Assembly: GCF_007830265.1 (NCBI RefSeq)
Contig: NZ_VLKE01000001.1
Location: 1,426,001-1,490,000, forward strand
DNA: 64,000 bases
Source: Micromonospora olivasterospora
GTDB taxonomy: Bacteria; Actinomycetota; Actinomycetes; Mycobacteriales; Micromonosporaceae
Reading direction: 5' to 3'
The notes under the pieces are model-generated. The model made no database searches. It saw only the letters and a list, made by a program, of their open reading frames with translations, and was not told the origin of the DNA. A program made the translations under genes and the position numbers. Shown in pieces: positions 28,615 through 36,441 of the stretch (position 1 is its first letter; the number at the start of each line of letters is the position of its first letter).

Positions 28615-29724
28615 CAGGTGCTGGTCCTCAACTGTGGGTCGTCGTCGGTGAAGTACCGGGTCTACGACGGCGAGGAGACCCGGGACAGGGGCAAGATCGA
28701 GCGGATCGGCGAGCCGGGTGGTGGCCCCGCCGACCCCGAGACGACGGTCCGGGAGGTGCTCGACCGGCTGGATCTGGCCGGACTGACCGCGGTCGGGCAC
28801 CGGGTCGTGCACGGCGGGCGGCGCTTCCGTGATCCGGTGCTCGTCGACGACCGCGTCGTCGCCGCGATCGAGAGTCTGGTCCCGCTCGCCCCGCTGCACA
28901 ACCCGGCGAACCTGGCCGGCATCCGGGTGGCCCGGACGGCGCTGCCGGACGTTCCGCAGGTCGCCGTGTTCGACACCGCGTTCCACCACACGCTGCCCGA
29001 GGCCGCCGCGACGTACGCGATCGACCTGGCCACCGCCCGGCGGTACGGCATCCGCCGGTACGGCTTCCACGGCACCTCCCACGCGTACGTCTCCCGGCGC
29101 ACGGCAGAGCTGCTGGAGCGGCCGTACGCCGAGCTGAACACCATCACCCTGCACCTGGGCAACGGGGCCAGCGCCTGCGCGGTCGCCGGCGGGCGCAGCG
29201 TGGCCACCTCGATGGGGATGTCCCCGCTGGAGGGCCTGGTGATGGGCACCCGCAGCGGCGACCTCGACCCGGCGGTCGTGTTCCACCTGCACCGCGAGGG
29301 CGGGATCGCCGTCGACCAGATCGACGACCTGCTCAACCACCGCAGCGGCCTGCGCGGCCTCACCGGGGTCAACGACATGCGCGAGGTGCTGGCCCGCCGC
29401 GAGGCCGGGGACGGGGACGCGGCGCTGGCCTTCGACGTGTACTGCCGCCGGATCACCGGGTACGTGGGGGCGTACTACGCCCTGCTCGGGCGGGTCGACG
29501 CGGTCACCTTCACGGCCGGCGTCGGCGAGAAGGCCGCCCCGGTGCGGGCCGCCGCGCTGGCCGGCCTGGACCGGCTCGGCATCAGGATCGACCCGGGGCG
29601 CAACGAGGGCACGGGCGACCGGGTCGTCTCCCCCGACGACGCCGAGGTCGCCGTGTGCGTGATCGCCACCGACGAGGAACGGGAGATCGCCCGGGAGACC
29701 CGCGCCGTCGTGGCGGGGGGCTGA
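28609..29724 (+). CDS. ackA: Acetate kinase
   Basis: A 371-residue acetokinase, slightly short for the family (about 400). The N-terminal phosphate motif is LNCGSSSVKY; GHRVVHGG, FDTAFHHTLP, YGFHGTSH (active-site His), HLGNGAS and the C-terminal FTAGVGE with EEREIA are all present. It interconverts acetyl-phosphate and acetate with ATP. The usual partner pta is not downstream, where the next genes are on the other strand; upstream is DUF6104, so pta must lie elsewhere. The GTG start stands at the end of a duplicated 59-bp repeat that supplies its upstream region. Confidence 0.95.
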   Translation: MSQVLVLNCGSSSVKYRVYDGEETRDRGKIERIGEPGGGPADPETTVREVLDRLDLAGLTAVGHRVVHGGRRFRDPVLVDDRVVAAIESLVPLAPLHNPANLAGIRVARTALPDVPQVAVFDTAFHHTLPEAAATYAIDLATARRYGIRRYGFHGTSHAYVSRRTAELLERPYAELNTITLHLGNGASACAVAGGRSVATSMGMSPLEGLVMGTRSGDLDPAVVFHLHREGGIAVDQIDDLLNHRSGLRGLTGVNDMREVLARREAGDGDAALAFDVYCRRITGYVGAYYALLGRVDAVTFTAGVGEKAAPVRAAALAGLDRLGIRIDPGRNEGTGDRVVSPDDAEVAVCVIATDEEREIARETRAVVAGG

Positions 29725-29827
29725 CCTCCCGCGCCCGTCCCGCACCGACGGGCCGCCCGGCCTCCGGGTCACCCGGTCAGCGGCGCGCGCGGCGGCGCCG
29801 GGCGCGGCCGCGGGTCGGCCCGCTCGC

Positions 29828-29998
29828 TCAGCTCAGGGCCAGCCAGGCGGCCACGGCCACCAGCAGCACCGCCACCGCCACGACGCCGGCGACCAGCGGC
29901 GCGCGGGACGCGGCGGCGGGCGTGGCGGCGTCCGGCGCGTGGGCGAAGGCCCGGAACTGCTCGGTGTTGCCGCTGGGGTCCACGTACTCGTCAGGCAT
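29828..29998 (-). CDS. Small single-pass membrane protein
   Basis: A 56-residue protein: a polar N-terminus (MPDEYVDPSGNTEQFRAFAH), an Ala/Pro stretch, then one membrane helix (about 35-55) ending at the C-terminus. It is probably a tail-anchored inner-membrane peptide. An upstream ATG (30010) would add four residues. It converges on ackA. No known function. Confidence 0.65.
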   Translation of the reverse strand: MPDEYVDPSGNTEQFRAFAHAPDAATPAAASRAPLVAGVVAVAVLLVAVAAWLALS

Positions 29999-30156
29999 GG
30001 CGCCGACCATAGCGGACGCCGCCACCTGGGCAGACCTCCGCGGGCGGCGCGGCGCGGGGACCGTCGGATCGGCCGAGCGACCCCGACCGGGTGGCCTTGC
30101 CGACCGGTACGGACGGCGGGGTCGGACCGGGGTCCGGGCCACCTACCGTGGCATCC

Positions 30157-31032
30157 GTGAGGGTACGACGGCTGGTCGCCGTGGCGACGACGGCGCTGCT
30201 GCTGGCCGGCTGCGGTACGGCGACCGCCGCCACCTCGACCGTCGCGCCGGCCCGGCCCGCGCCCACCGTGGCGTACGCGGTCGGGACTCGGACGTTCACC
30301 CTCGACCCGGCCGGGCCGCGCCCGCTGCCGGTGACCGTCTGGTATCCCGCCAGCCGGGGCGCGGTCGCGCCGGGGCGCTTGCCCGTCGTCGTGTTCAGCC
30401 ACGGGCTGGACAGCCTGCCCGAGCTGCACGCCCCGCTGACCACCCGGTGGGCCGCCGCCGGGTTCGTGGTGGCGGCGCCGGCGTACCCGCACACCCGGCG
30501 CGGCGCGGCCCGGTTCACCCGGGCGGACGTGCGCAACCAGCCCGCCGACGCCTGGCGGCTGGTCCGGCACCTGGTCCGGCTCGACGCCCGCCGGGGCGAC
30601 CCGCTTGCCGGCCACCTGGACGTCGCCCGGTTCGCGGCGGCCGGGCACTCGGCGGGCGGCTTCACCACCGCCGGGATGTTCGCCGCCGGGCACTCGCCCC
30701 GGCTCCGGGCGGGCATCGTGATCGCCGGCGGCGGGCTGCCCGGCGCCTTCGCCGGGGCCGCCGCGCCGCTGCTGTTCGTGCACGGGGACGCGGACCCGGT
30801 CGTCCCGGCGGGCGTCGGCCGCGCCGCGTACGACCGGACGCCCGGCCCGGCCGTGTTCCTCGCCCTGCCCGGCCGGGGCCACGGCGAGTACCTGGCCCCC
30901 GGCGACCCGGACTTCCCCCGGGTCCTCGCCGCCACCACGGACTTCCTCCGGTGGGCCCTCTACGCCGACGGGGCGGCCCTCCGCCGCCTCCCGCCGGACA
31001 GGAAGGGCCCCTTCCGCACGCCCCCGGCATAG
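30157..31032 (+). CDS. Lipoprotein alpha/beta hydrolase (copy 1)
   Basis: A 291-residue secreted lipoprotein: signal peptide with lipobox LLAGC (Cys at about 17), then an alpha/beta hydrolase. The nucleophile is in AAGHSAGG, the oxyanion region in VVFSHGLDSL, the acid probably in HGDADPV and the His in GRGHGEY. The pattern resembles PAF-acetylhydrolase/PET-hydrolase-like families. The next gene is a paralogue. GTG 30157 gives a clean signal peptide; an upstream ATG (30091) would spoil it. Its last codons contain the palindrome GGAAGGGCCCCTTCC (31011-31025), a motif shared with nearby terminators. Confidence 0.85.
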   Translation: MRVRRLVAVATTALLLAGCGTATAATSTVAPARPAPTVAYAVGTRTFTLDPAGPRPLPVTVWYPASRGAVAPGRLPVVVFSHGLDSLPELHAPLTTRWAAAGFVVAAPAYPHTRRGAARFTRADVRNQPADAWRLVRHLVRLDARRGDPLAGHLDVARFAAAGHSAGGFTTAGMFAAGHSPRLRAGIVIAGGGLPGAFAGAAAPLLFVHGDADPVVPAGVGRAAYDRTPGPAVFLALPGRGHGEYLAPGDPDFPRVLAATTDFLRWALYADGAALRRLPPDRKGPFRTPPA

Positions 31033-31094
31033 GAGGGACCCTGACCGGGGTGACGCCGACCGGGGCACCCGCCACGCGAGGCACAATCGGGTTC

Positions 31095-32063
31095 ATGCCC
31101 CGCCGTCGTGTCTCCGCCACGCTCGCCGCCGTGCTGCTCGCCGCCGGCCTGGCCGGCTGCTCCGGCGACACCGGGCCGGCCTGGCGCGCCGCGCCGCCGG
31201 CGGAGTCGCCGAAGGCCACCACCCCGGCGCCGCGGGTGCCCGCCGGCAGCGCGCCGAGCGAGCCCTTCGCCGTCGGCGTACGCGAGCTGAGGCTGAACCG
31301 CGACGGCGACCGGCCGCTGCCGGTGACCCTCTGGTACCCGGCGCGTGGGGCGGCGGGCGGCGCGGCGGAGCGGTCGGCGGCACCCGCCGCGGGGCGGTTC
31401 CCCGTCGTCATGTTCAGCCACGGGTTGGGCGGCCGGCCGGACGACTACGCGACCCTGGTCACCCGCTGGGCGGCGGCCGGGTTCGTGGTGGCCGCGCCGG
31501 CGTTCCCGCACACCTCCCGGGGCACCGACGGCAACGTGCTGGACGTGCTCAACCAGCCCGCCGACGTGTCGTACGCGCTGACGAAGGTGCTCGCCCTCGA
31601 CGGGGCGGCGGGCGATCCGCTGCGCGGCCGGCTGGCCACCGACCGGGTGGCCGCGGCGGGGCACTCGGCCGGTGGGGTGACCACGATCGGGCTGTTCACG
31701 GCGGGGCGGGACGACCGGTTGGACGCGGGCGTGGTCTTCGCCGGCACCGCGCTCGGGGTGGGTACGGCGTTCGCCGGGGCCGCCGCGCCGCAGCTCTTTG
31801 TGCACGGGGAGGCCGACGAGGTGGTCGACTACGCGGCCGGCAGGGCGGCGTACGACAGGGTGCCCTGGCCCAAGGCGATGCTGAGCCTGCCGAAGGGCGA
31901 CCACGGTCGGGCGCTGCTCACCGACGGCGCCGCCCTGCGGGTGGTCTCGGACACCACCGTCGAGTTCCTCCGCTGGACGCTGTACGGCGACGCGGCGGCC
32001 AAGCGCCGGCTCCCGGCCGACGCCACCCGGGGCGGGATCGCCACCCTCGACGACCGGTTGTAG
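31095..32063 (+). CDS. Lipoprotein alpha/beta hydrolase (copy 2)
   Basis: A 322-residue paralogue of the preceding gene, about 60 bases downstream. Signal peptide with lipobox LAGC, a longer Pro/Ala linker, then the hydrolase: MFSHGLGGRPDDYATL, AAGHSAGG nucleophile, HGEADEVVDY acid, KGDHGR histidine. The NQPADVSYALTKVLALDG segment parallels NQPADAWRLVRHLVRLDA of copy 1. The pair arose by tandem duplication and diverged. Both would act outside the membrane on esters; the substrate is unknown. A hairpin follows. Confidence 0.87.
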   Translation: MPRRRVSATLAAVLLAAGLAGCSGDTGPAWRAAPPAESPKATTPAPRVPAGSAPSEPFAVGVRELRLNRDGDRPLPVTLWYPARGAAGGAAERSAAPAAGRFPVVMFSHGLGGRPDDYATLVTRWAAAGFVVAAPAFPHTSRGTDGNVLDVLNQPADVSYALTKVLALDGAAGDPLRGRLATDRVAAAGHSAGGVTTIGLFTAGRDDRLDAGVVFAGTALGVGTAFAGAAAPQLFVHGEADEVVDYAAGRAAYDRVPWPKAMLSLPKGDHGRALLTDGAALRVVSDTTVEFLRWTLYGDAAAKRRLPADATRGGIATLDDRL

Positions 32064-32100
32064 GGGCCCTTCTTGGCGCCGCTGGCGCGAGGAGGGCCCC
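32063..32100. terminator. Hairpin between convergent genes
   Basis: The 8-bp arms GGGGCCCT (32063-32070) and AGGGCCCC (32093-32100) enclose a further GC-rich stem. It starts at the last base of copy 2 and lies before the end of the oxidoreductase gene. Confidence 0.6.
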
Positions 32101-32120
32101 GCACCAGCGGCCCGGGCGGG

Positions 32121-33074
32121 TCACGCCGTGTGGTCGACGACGACCTTCCCGAAGACCTCGCCGGAGGCCAGCCGGGCGAACCCCTCCTCGATCCGGCTGA
32201 ACGGCACCACGCTGTCCACCACCGGGCGCACCTCGTGCTCGGCGCAGAACGCCAGCAGCTCCGTCAGCTCGCCCGGGGTGCCCATCGAGGTGCCGAGGAT
32301 CTCCAACTGCATGGCGAAGATCCGCCGCAGGTTGACCTTCGGCTCGTGCCCTGCGGTCGCCCCCGAGACCACGATGCGGGCCCGCGGCGCGGCCGACTTG
32401 AGGGAGTGGTCGAAGGTCGCCGCCCCGACCGTCTCGATCACCACGTCGACCCGCTCCGGCAGCCGGGCACCCGGCTCCAGCGCCGTCGCACCCAGCTCCA
32501 TGATCCGCTCCCGCTTGCCGGCGGCGCGGCTGGTCGCGTACACCCGCTTGCCGAGCGCGACGGCGAGCGCGACGGCCGCGGTCGCCACGCCACCCCCGGC
32601 ACCCTGCACCAGCACCGCCTCGGCGTCCTCCACCCGGCCCTTGGTGGTGAGCATCCGCCAGGCGGTGAGCCAGGCGGTGGGCAGGCAGGCGGCGTCCGCC
32701 GCCGACACGCCGGCCGGCAGGGGCAGCAGGTTCATCCGGGGTACGGCGACCCGCTCGGCGAAGGTGCCGGGGAAGTGCTCGGAGAGGATCGACATCCCGC
32801 GCGGGTCACCCGGGTCGGCGATCAGCGGGTAGACCACGACGTGGTTGCCGTCCGGGTCCACGCCGACGGCGTCGCAGCCGAGGATCATCGGCAGCCGGTC
32901 GGTGGTGAGCCCGACGCCGCGCAGGGACCAGAGGTCGTGGTGGTTGAGCGAGCTGGCCAGCACCCGCACGGTCACCCAGTCGTCCTCGGGGTGGGTCGGC
33001 TCCGGCCGCTCGCCGACGGTCAGCGCGGCGAGCGGGTTGTCGGCGTCGAAGCTGGAGGCGAAGGCAGCACGCAT
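32121..33074 (-). CDS. Zinc-type MDR oxidoreductase / quinone reductase-like
   Basis: A 317-residue medium-chain dehydrogenase. The catalytic N-terminal half has SSLNHHDLWSLRG, GCDAVG and the NADPH-binding GAGGGVATAAVALA in the Rossmann half, with SRAAGKRERIMELGA. The structural zinc cysteines seen in classical alcohol dehydrogenases are absent, as in quinone oxidoreductases. ATG 33074 is the natural start; upstream sequence belongs to a terminator hairpin. Its substrate is not assignable. It is the last gene on its strand before the convergent hydrolases. Confidence 0.86.
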   Translation of the reverse strand: MRAAFASSFDADNPLAALTVGERPEPTHPEDDWVTVRVLASSLNHHDLWSLRGVGLTTDRLPMILGCDAVGVDPDGNHVVVYPLIADPGDPRGMSILSEHFPGTFAERVAVPRMNLLPLPAGVSAADAACLPTAWLTAWRMLTTKGRVEDAEAVLVQGAGGGVATAAVALAVALGKRVYATSRAAGKRERIMELGATALEPGARLPERVDVVIETVGAATFDHSLKSAAPRARIVVSGATAGHEPKVNLRRIFAMQLEILGTSMGTPGELTELLAFCAEHEVRPVVDSVVPFSRIEEGFARLASGEVFGKVVVDHTA

Positions 33075-33105
33075 GATCGGCACCGTAACAAGGGAAGTGG
33101 GTGAC

Positions 33106-33140
33106 AAGAAGGGGCCCGGCCACATGGCGGGCCCCTTCTT
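33106..33140 (-). terminator. Hairpin terminator of the malic enzyme gene
   Basis: Perfect 13-bp arms (33106-33118 and 33128-33140, AAGAAGGGGCCCG and complement) with a 9-base loop, 6 bases past the malic enzyme stop. Its arm motif AAGGGGCCC recurs in other terminators of this window. Confidence 0.85.
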
Positions 33141-33145
33141 CCGTG

Positions 33146-34324
33146 TCAGGCGCGGGCGACGCCGTCGCGGCGGGCGGCCTCGGCGACGGCCTCGGCGACC
33201 GCCGGGGCGACCCGGGGGTCCAGCGGCGACGGCACGATCGCCTCGGCGGTGAGCGTCTCGGCGACCACGTTGGCGATCGCGTCCGCGGCGGCCACCTTCA
33301 TCCCGTCGGTGATCCGCGTGGCCCGCGCGTCGAGGGCACCCCGGAACACCCCGGGGAAGGCCAGCACGTTGTTGATCTGGTTCGGGTAGTCGCTGCGGCC
33401 GGTGGCCACGACCGCGACGTGCCGGGCGGCCACCTCGGGGTGCACCTCGGGGGTCGGGTTGGCCAGCGCGAAGACGATTCCGCCGGGGGCCATCCCGGCC
33501 ACGGCCGCCTCGGGGATCTGGCCGCCGGAGACGCCGATCAGCACGTCCGCGCCGCGCAGTGCCTCGCCGATGTCGCCCTGCCGGCCCTCGGCGTTGGTGT
33601 CCGCCGCCAGCCCCGCCTTGCTGCCGGTGAGGTCGGTGCGGTGCCGGCCGATGATCCCCCGGGAGTCACAGACGACCACCCGGTCGGCGTCCACGCCGCC
33701 GGCGATCAGCATCCGGGTCACCGCCACGCCGGCGGCCCCCGCCCCGCTGACCACGACCCGCAGGTCGCCGAGCTTGCGGTTGAGCAGGGTGGCCGCGTTG
33801 CGCAGGGCGGCGAGCACGACGATCGCGGTGCCGTGCTGGTCGTCGTGGAAGACCGGAATCGGCAGGGCCTCGTCGAGCCGGCGCTCCACCTCGAAGCAGC
33901 GCGGCGCGCTGATGTCCTCCAGGTTGATCCCGCCGAACGAGGGCGCGAGGGCCGTCACCACGGCGACGATCTCGTCGACGTCCTGGGTGTCCAGGCAGAC
34001 CGGTACCGCGTCCACTCCGCCGAACTGCTTGAACAGCACCGCCTTGCCCTCCATCACGGGCAGCGCCGCGCGCGGGCCGATGTTGCCCAGGCCGAGCACG
34101 GCCGACCCGTCGGTCACCACGGCGACGGTGTGCGCCGCCCAGGTGTAGTCGTCGGCGAGGGCGGGGTCGGCGGCGATCGCCTCGCACACCCGGGCCACCC
34201 CGGGGGTGTACGCGAGGGAGAGGTCGTCGCGGCTGGTCAGCGGCACGGTCGACGTGACGGCCATCTTGCCGCCGGCGTGCAACCGGAAGACGGGATCGGC
34301 GGGATCCACAGTGGACGAAGACAT
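33146..34324 (-). CDS. NAD(P)-dependent malic enzyme
   Basis: A 392-residue malic enzyme. The Tyr/Lys region LSLAYTPGVARVC and the active-site Lys in GKAVLFKQFGGVD are present, as are PVFHDDQHGTA (metal-binding Asp), the nucleotide-binding GAGAAGVAV and ALANPTPE. It oxidatively decarboxylates malate to pyruvate, connecting the TCA cycle with pyruvate metabolism. Length suits the bacterial short form without a phosphotransacetylase tail. ATG 34324 follows GGAG six bases upstream. It stands alone between sodX and the oxidoreductase. Confidence 0.95.
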   Translation of the reverse strand: MSSSTVDPADPVFRLHAGGKMAVTSTVPLTSRDDLSLAYTPGVARVCEAIAADPALADDYTWAAHTVAVVTDGSAVLGLGNIGPRAALPVMEGKAVLFKQFGGVDAVPVCLDTQDVDEIVAVVTALAPSFGGINLEDISAPRCFEVERRLDEALPIPVFHDDQHGTAIVVLAALRNAATLLNRKLGDLRVVVSGAGAAGVAVTRMLIAGGVDADRVVVCDSRGIIGRHRTDLTGSKAGLAADTNAEGRQGDIGEALRGADVLIGVSGGQIPEAAVAGMAPGGIVFALANPTPEVHPEVAARHVAVVATGRSDYPNQINNVLAFPGVFRGALDARATRITDGMKVAAADAIANVVAETLTAEAIVPSPLDPRVAPAVAEAVAEAARRDGVARA

Positions 34325-34473
34325 GGTGACTCCAGGATCTGTCGAGCAGACGAGGCTGCCGCCGCGGACGCGAGGTGGGGCGACGAGCGGCGGTGGCGCG
34401 GTGCGGGGGGTCACCCGGGCACCTGCCGAGCATAGTGTCGGGGGTGCCTCTCCAGTGTGAGTAGTGTCATAAC

Positions 34474-34818
34474 TTACGGGTGGCGGAAGAGACGCGGCCG
34501 CGGCCAGTAGCGGGCCACCACGCGGGCCCGCACGTCGGCGACCCCGTACGTGCGCGAGTCGTCCGTCACCAGGTCGTTGTCCCCGCGCACCCACCAGCCC
34601 CCGTCCTGCACGCGGACCGCGCGCTTGACCACGAGCAGTTCCGGGCGGGCGCGGAAGACCGCGACCACCAGGTCACCCGGGCGGACCGGACGCCCGCCCC
34701 GCCGCACCAGCAGCGCGTCGCCGTGGCGCAGCGTGGGGGCCATGGAGGGGCCGGTCACCAGCACCGCCGCGAGGGGGCCCCGCAGCAGGTCGGCGGCCCG
34801 GGGTTCGTCGGGGCGCAC
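34474..34818 (-). CDS. sodX: Nickel-type superoxide dismutase maturation protease
   Basis: A 114-residue signal-peptidase-I-like (S26/S24) protease. The catalytic Ser25 lies in TGPSMAPTL and the general-base Lys65 in VVKRAV; the GDLVVAVFR and VRGDNDLVTDDSR strands complete the family fold. Unlike normal SPase I there is no membrane anchor. It removes the N-terminal leader of SodN to free the nickel-binding histidine, and the divergent neighbour is sodN, which makes the assignment firm. Confidence 0.93.
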   Translation of the reverse strand: MRPDEPRAADLLRGPLAAVLVTGPSMAPTLRHGDALLVRRGGRPVRPGDLVVAVFRARPELLVVKRAVRVQDGGWWVRGDNDLVTDDSRTYGVADVRARVVARYWPRPRLFRHP

Positions 34819-34902
34819 CGGGTTTCACCTCCACGCTTCCGGGGAGCATGTCCAGGAGTAATGTCATCTTGGATCATCGCAAACATCCCATGGAGGACCC
34901 TG

Positions 34903-35307
34903 ATGCGCCTTCCCCGCATCCTCACGCCGCGTGTGACCGTCAGCGCCCACTGCGACCTTCCGTGCGGCGTGTACGACCCGGCGCAGGCCCGGATCGAGGC
35001 CGAGTCGATCAAAATGATCTGCGAGAAGTACCAGGCGAACACCGACCCGGAGTTCCGCACCCGGGCGATCATCATCAAGGAGCAGCGGGCCGAGCTGGTC
35101 AAGCACCACCTGTGGGTGCTCTGGACCGACTACTTCAAGCCGCAGCACTTCGAGAAGTACCCGCACCTGCACACGCTCTTCAACGAGGCCACGAAGCTGG
35201 CCGGCGCCGCCGGCGCCAAGGGCGCCACCGACCCGGCGAAGGCCGACCAGCTGCTGCAGAAGATCGAGGAGATCTCGAAGATCTTCTGGGAGACCAAGCA
35301 GGCGTGA
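34903..35307 (+). CDS. sodN: Nickel superoxide dismutase
   Basis: A 134-residue precursor. The leader (residues 1-15, ending VTVSA) is followed by the nickel hook HCDLPCG: mature His1, Cys2 and Cys6 bind Ni. The mature four-helix domain of 119 residues is of normal size. It dismutates superoxide in the cytoplasm as a hexamer. GGAGG lies 6 bases before ATG 34903. The 84-base divergent region with sodX would hold nickel-dependent (Nur-type) control, but no site is evident. Its stop overlaps the GTG of the next gene. Confidence 0.97.
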   Translation: MRLPRILTPRVTVSAHCDLPCGVYDPAQARIEAESIKMICEKYQANTDPEFRTRAIIIKEQRAELVKHHLWVLWTDYFKPQHFEKYPHLHTLFNEATKLAGAAGAKGATDPAKADQLLQKIEEISKIFWETKQA

Positions 35308-35861
35308 CCCTGCCCGTCCGGGTTCCGACCGTACGGCCGGCACGTCCCCACGACGTGCCGGCCGTCGTCGCGATGGTGCACGAGTTGGCCGAGTACGAGC
35401 GCGCGCCCGACCAGTGCCACCTCACGGCCGAGCAGCTCTCGGCCGCCCTATTCGGCCCGACCCCGGCGCTGTACGGCCACGTCGCGGTGGACGACGCCGA
35501 CAGGCCGCTCGGCTTCGCCCTGTGGTTCCTCAACTTCTCCACCTGGGCCGGGGTGCACGGCGTGTACCTGGAGGACCTGTACGTCCGCCCGGCGGCCCGG
35601 GGCACCGGCGCGGGGCGGCATCTGCTGGCCACCCTGGCGGCGATCTGCGTGGAGCGGGGCTACCAGCGGCTGGAGTGGTGGATGATCCACTGGAACCCGG
35701 CCGCCCGCTTCTACGCCTCGATAGGCGCGAAGCCGATGGACGAGTGGGTGCCGTACCGGCTGGCGGGGTCGGCGCTGACCGAGCTCGCGGCCCAGGCGGG
35801 ACGGCCGGCGGGCGATTCGTCGTCCCCGGCTGGCGCCGCGCCCGCCCACCCGCGGTCCTGA
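35304..35861 (+). CDS. GNAT N-acetyltransferase (diamine acetyltransferase-like)
   Basis: A 185-residue GNAT protein whose GTG overlaps the sodN stop (GTGA), so both are co-translated. The fold markers include VRPARPHDVPAVVAMVHELAEYERAP, the GFALWFLNFSTW strand, YLEDLYVRPAARGTGAGRHLL (acetyl-CoA-binding loop) and LEWWMIHWNPAARFY. This style is close to spermidine/diamine N-acetyltransferases. The acceptor is not proven. The C-terminal 25 residues are a disordered tail. Confidence 0.85.
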   Translation: MTLPVRVPTVRPARPHDVPAVVAMVHELAEYERAPDQCHLTAEQLSAALFGPTPALYGHVAVDDADRPLGFALWFLNFSTWAGVHGVYLEDLYVRPAARGTGAGRHLLATLAAICVERGYQRLEWWMIHWNPAARFYASIGAKPMDEWVPYRLAGSALTELAAQAGRPAGDSSSPAGAAPAHPRS

Positions 35862-35893
35862 GCGGGTAGAGTCCCGCACCGGGGGGATGAGGC

Positions 35894-36301
35894 GTGACTC
35901 AACTGACCGGCCAGCCAGCGACCGACGACGACGTCGTGCACCTCACGGTGCCCGCCGACGGCGGCTACCTCGGCGTGCTCCGCACCGCCACGGCCGGTCT
36001 CGCCGCCCGTCTCCAGTTCGCGCTCGACGAGATCGAGGATCTGCGGATCGCCGTGGACGAGGCGTGCGCCATGCTGCTCGCGATCGCCACCCGGAACGCC
36101 GAGCTGGAGTGCCGGTTCACGGTGACGGAGAACGCGCTCACCGTCGAGGTGACCGTGCCGACCGTACGGGGCGCGACGCTGCCCTCGGAGTCGTCCTTCG
36201 CCTGGAAGGTGCTGACGGCGCTCACCACAGCCGCCGCGGCGGACGCCACGAACGGCCGAGCCACCATCTCCCTACTGACCCGCCGCGCCACCACCTACTA
36301 A
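35894..36301 (+). CDS. RsbW-like anti-sigma factor
   Basis: A 135-residue HATPase-type anti-sigma factor. The N-box region IEDLRIAVDEACAMLL and a C-terminal half with ATP-lid-like strands are visible. Such proteins bind a SigB/SigF-type sigma factor, and the sigma gene usually follows directly. Here the next 150 bases are C-rich sequence and then an IS110 transposase on the other strand, so the partner sigma is not in the expected place. GTG 35894 start; MTQLTGQPATDDDVVHLTVP is the natural N-terminus. Confidence 0.85.
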   Translation: MTQLTGQPATDDDVVHLTVPADGGYLGVLRTATAGLAARLQFALDEIEDLRIAVDEACAMLLAIATRNAELECRFTVTENALTVEVTVPTVRGATLPSESSFAWKVLTALTTAAAADATNGRATISLLTRRATTY

Positions 36302-36344
36302 CCCCCACCCGTCCCCCCGTCCCCCGCCCCCACCCCCACCCCCG
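36302..36344 (+). other. C-rich, G-poor tract after the anti-sigma gene
   Basis: More than 80 percent C with almost no G on the coding strand, directly after the stop codon. In RNA this is the composition of a Rho utilisation site, so Rho-dependent termination is a fair guess. Confidence 0.45.
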
Positions 36345-36392
36345 CGATCTGACCGGTAAATGACCTGTACCACGACGGGTTTTGGGCGCGGT

Positions 36393-36420
36393 GGGCTGGC
36401 CCGGTGTTGATGGCCAGCCC
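36393..36420. terminator. Hairpin downstream of the transposase
   Basis: The 9-bp arms GGGCTGGCC and GGCCAGCCC surround a 10-base loop, 21 bases after the transposase stop on the minus strand. It may be a terminator or part of the element's right end. Confidence 0.55.
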
Positions 36421-36441
36421 GGGCGGGGTGGGGGTGTGGGG

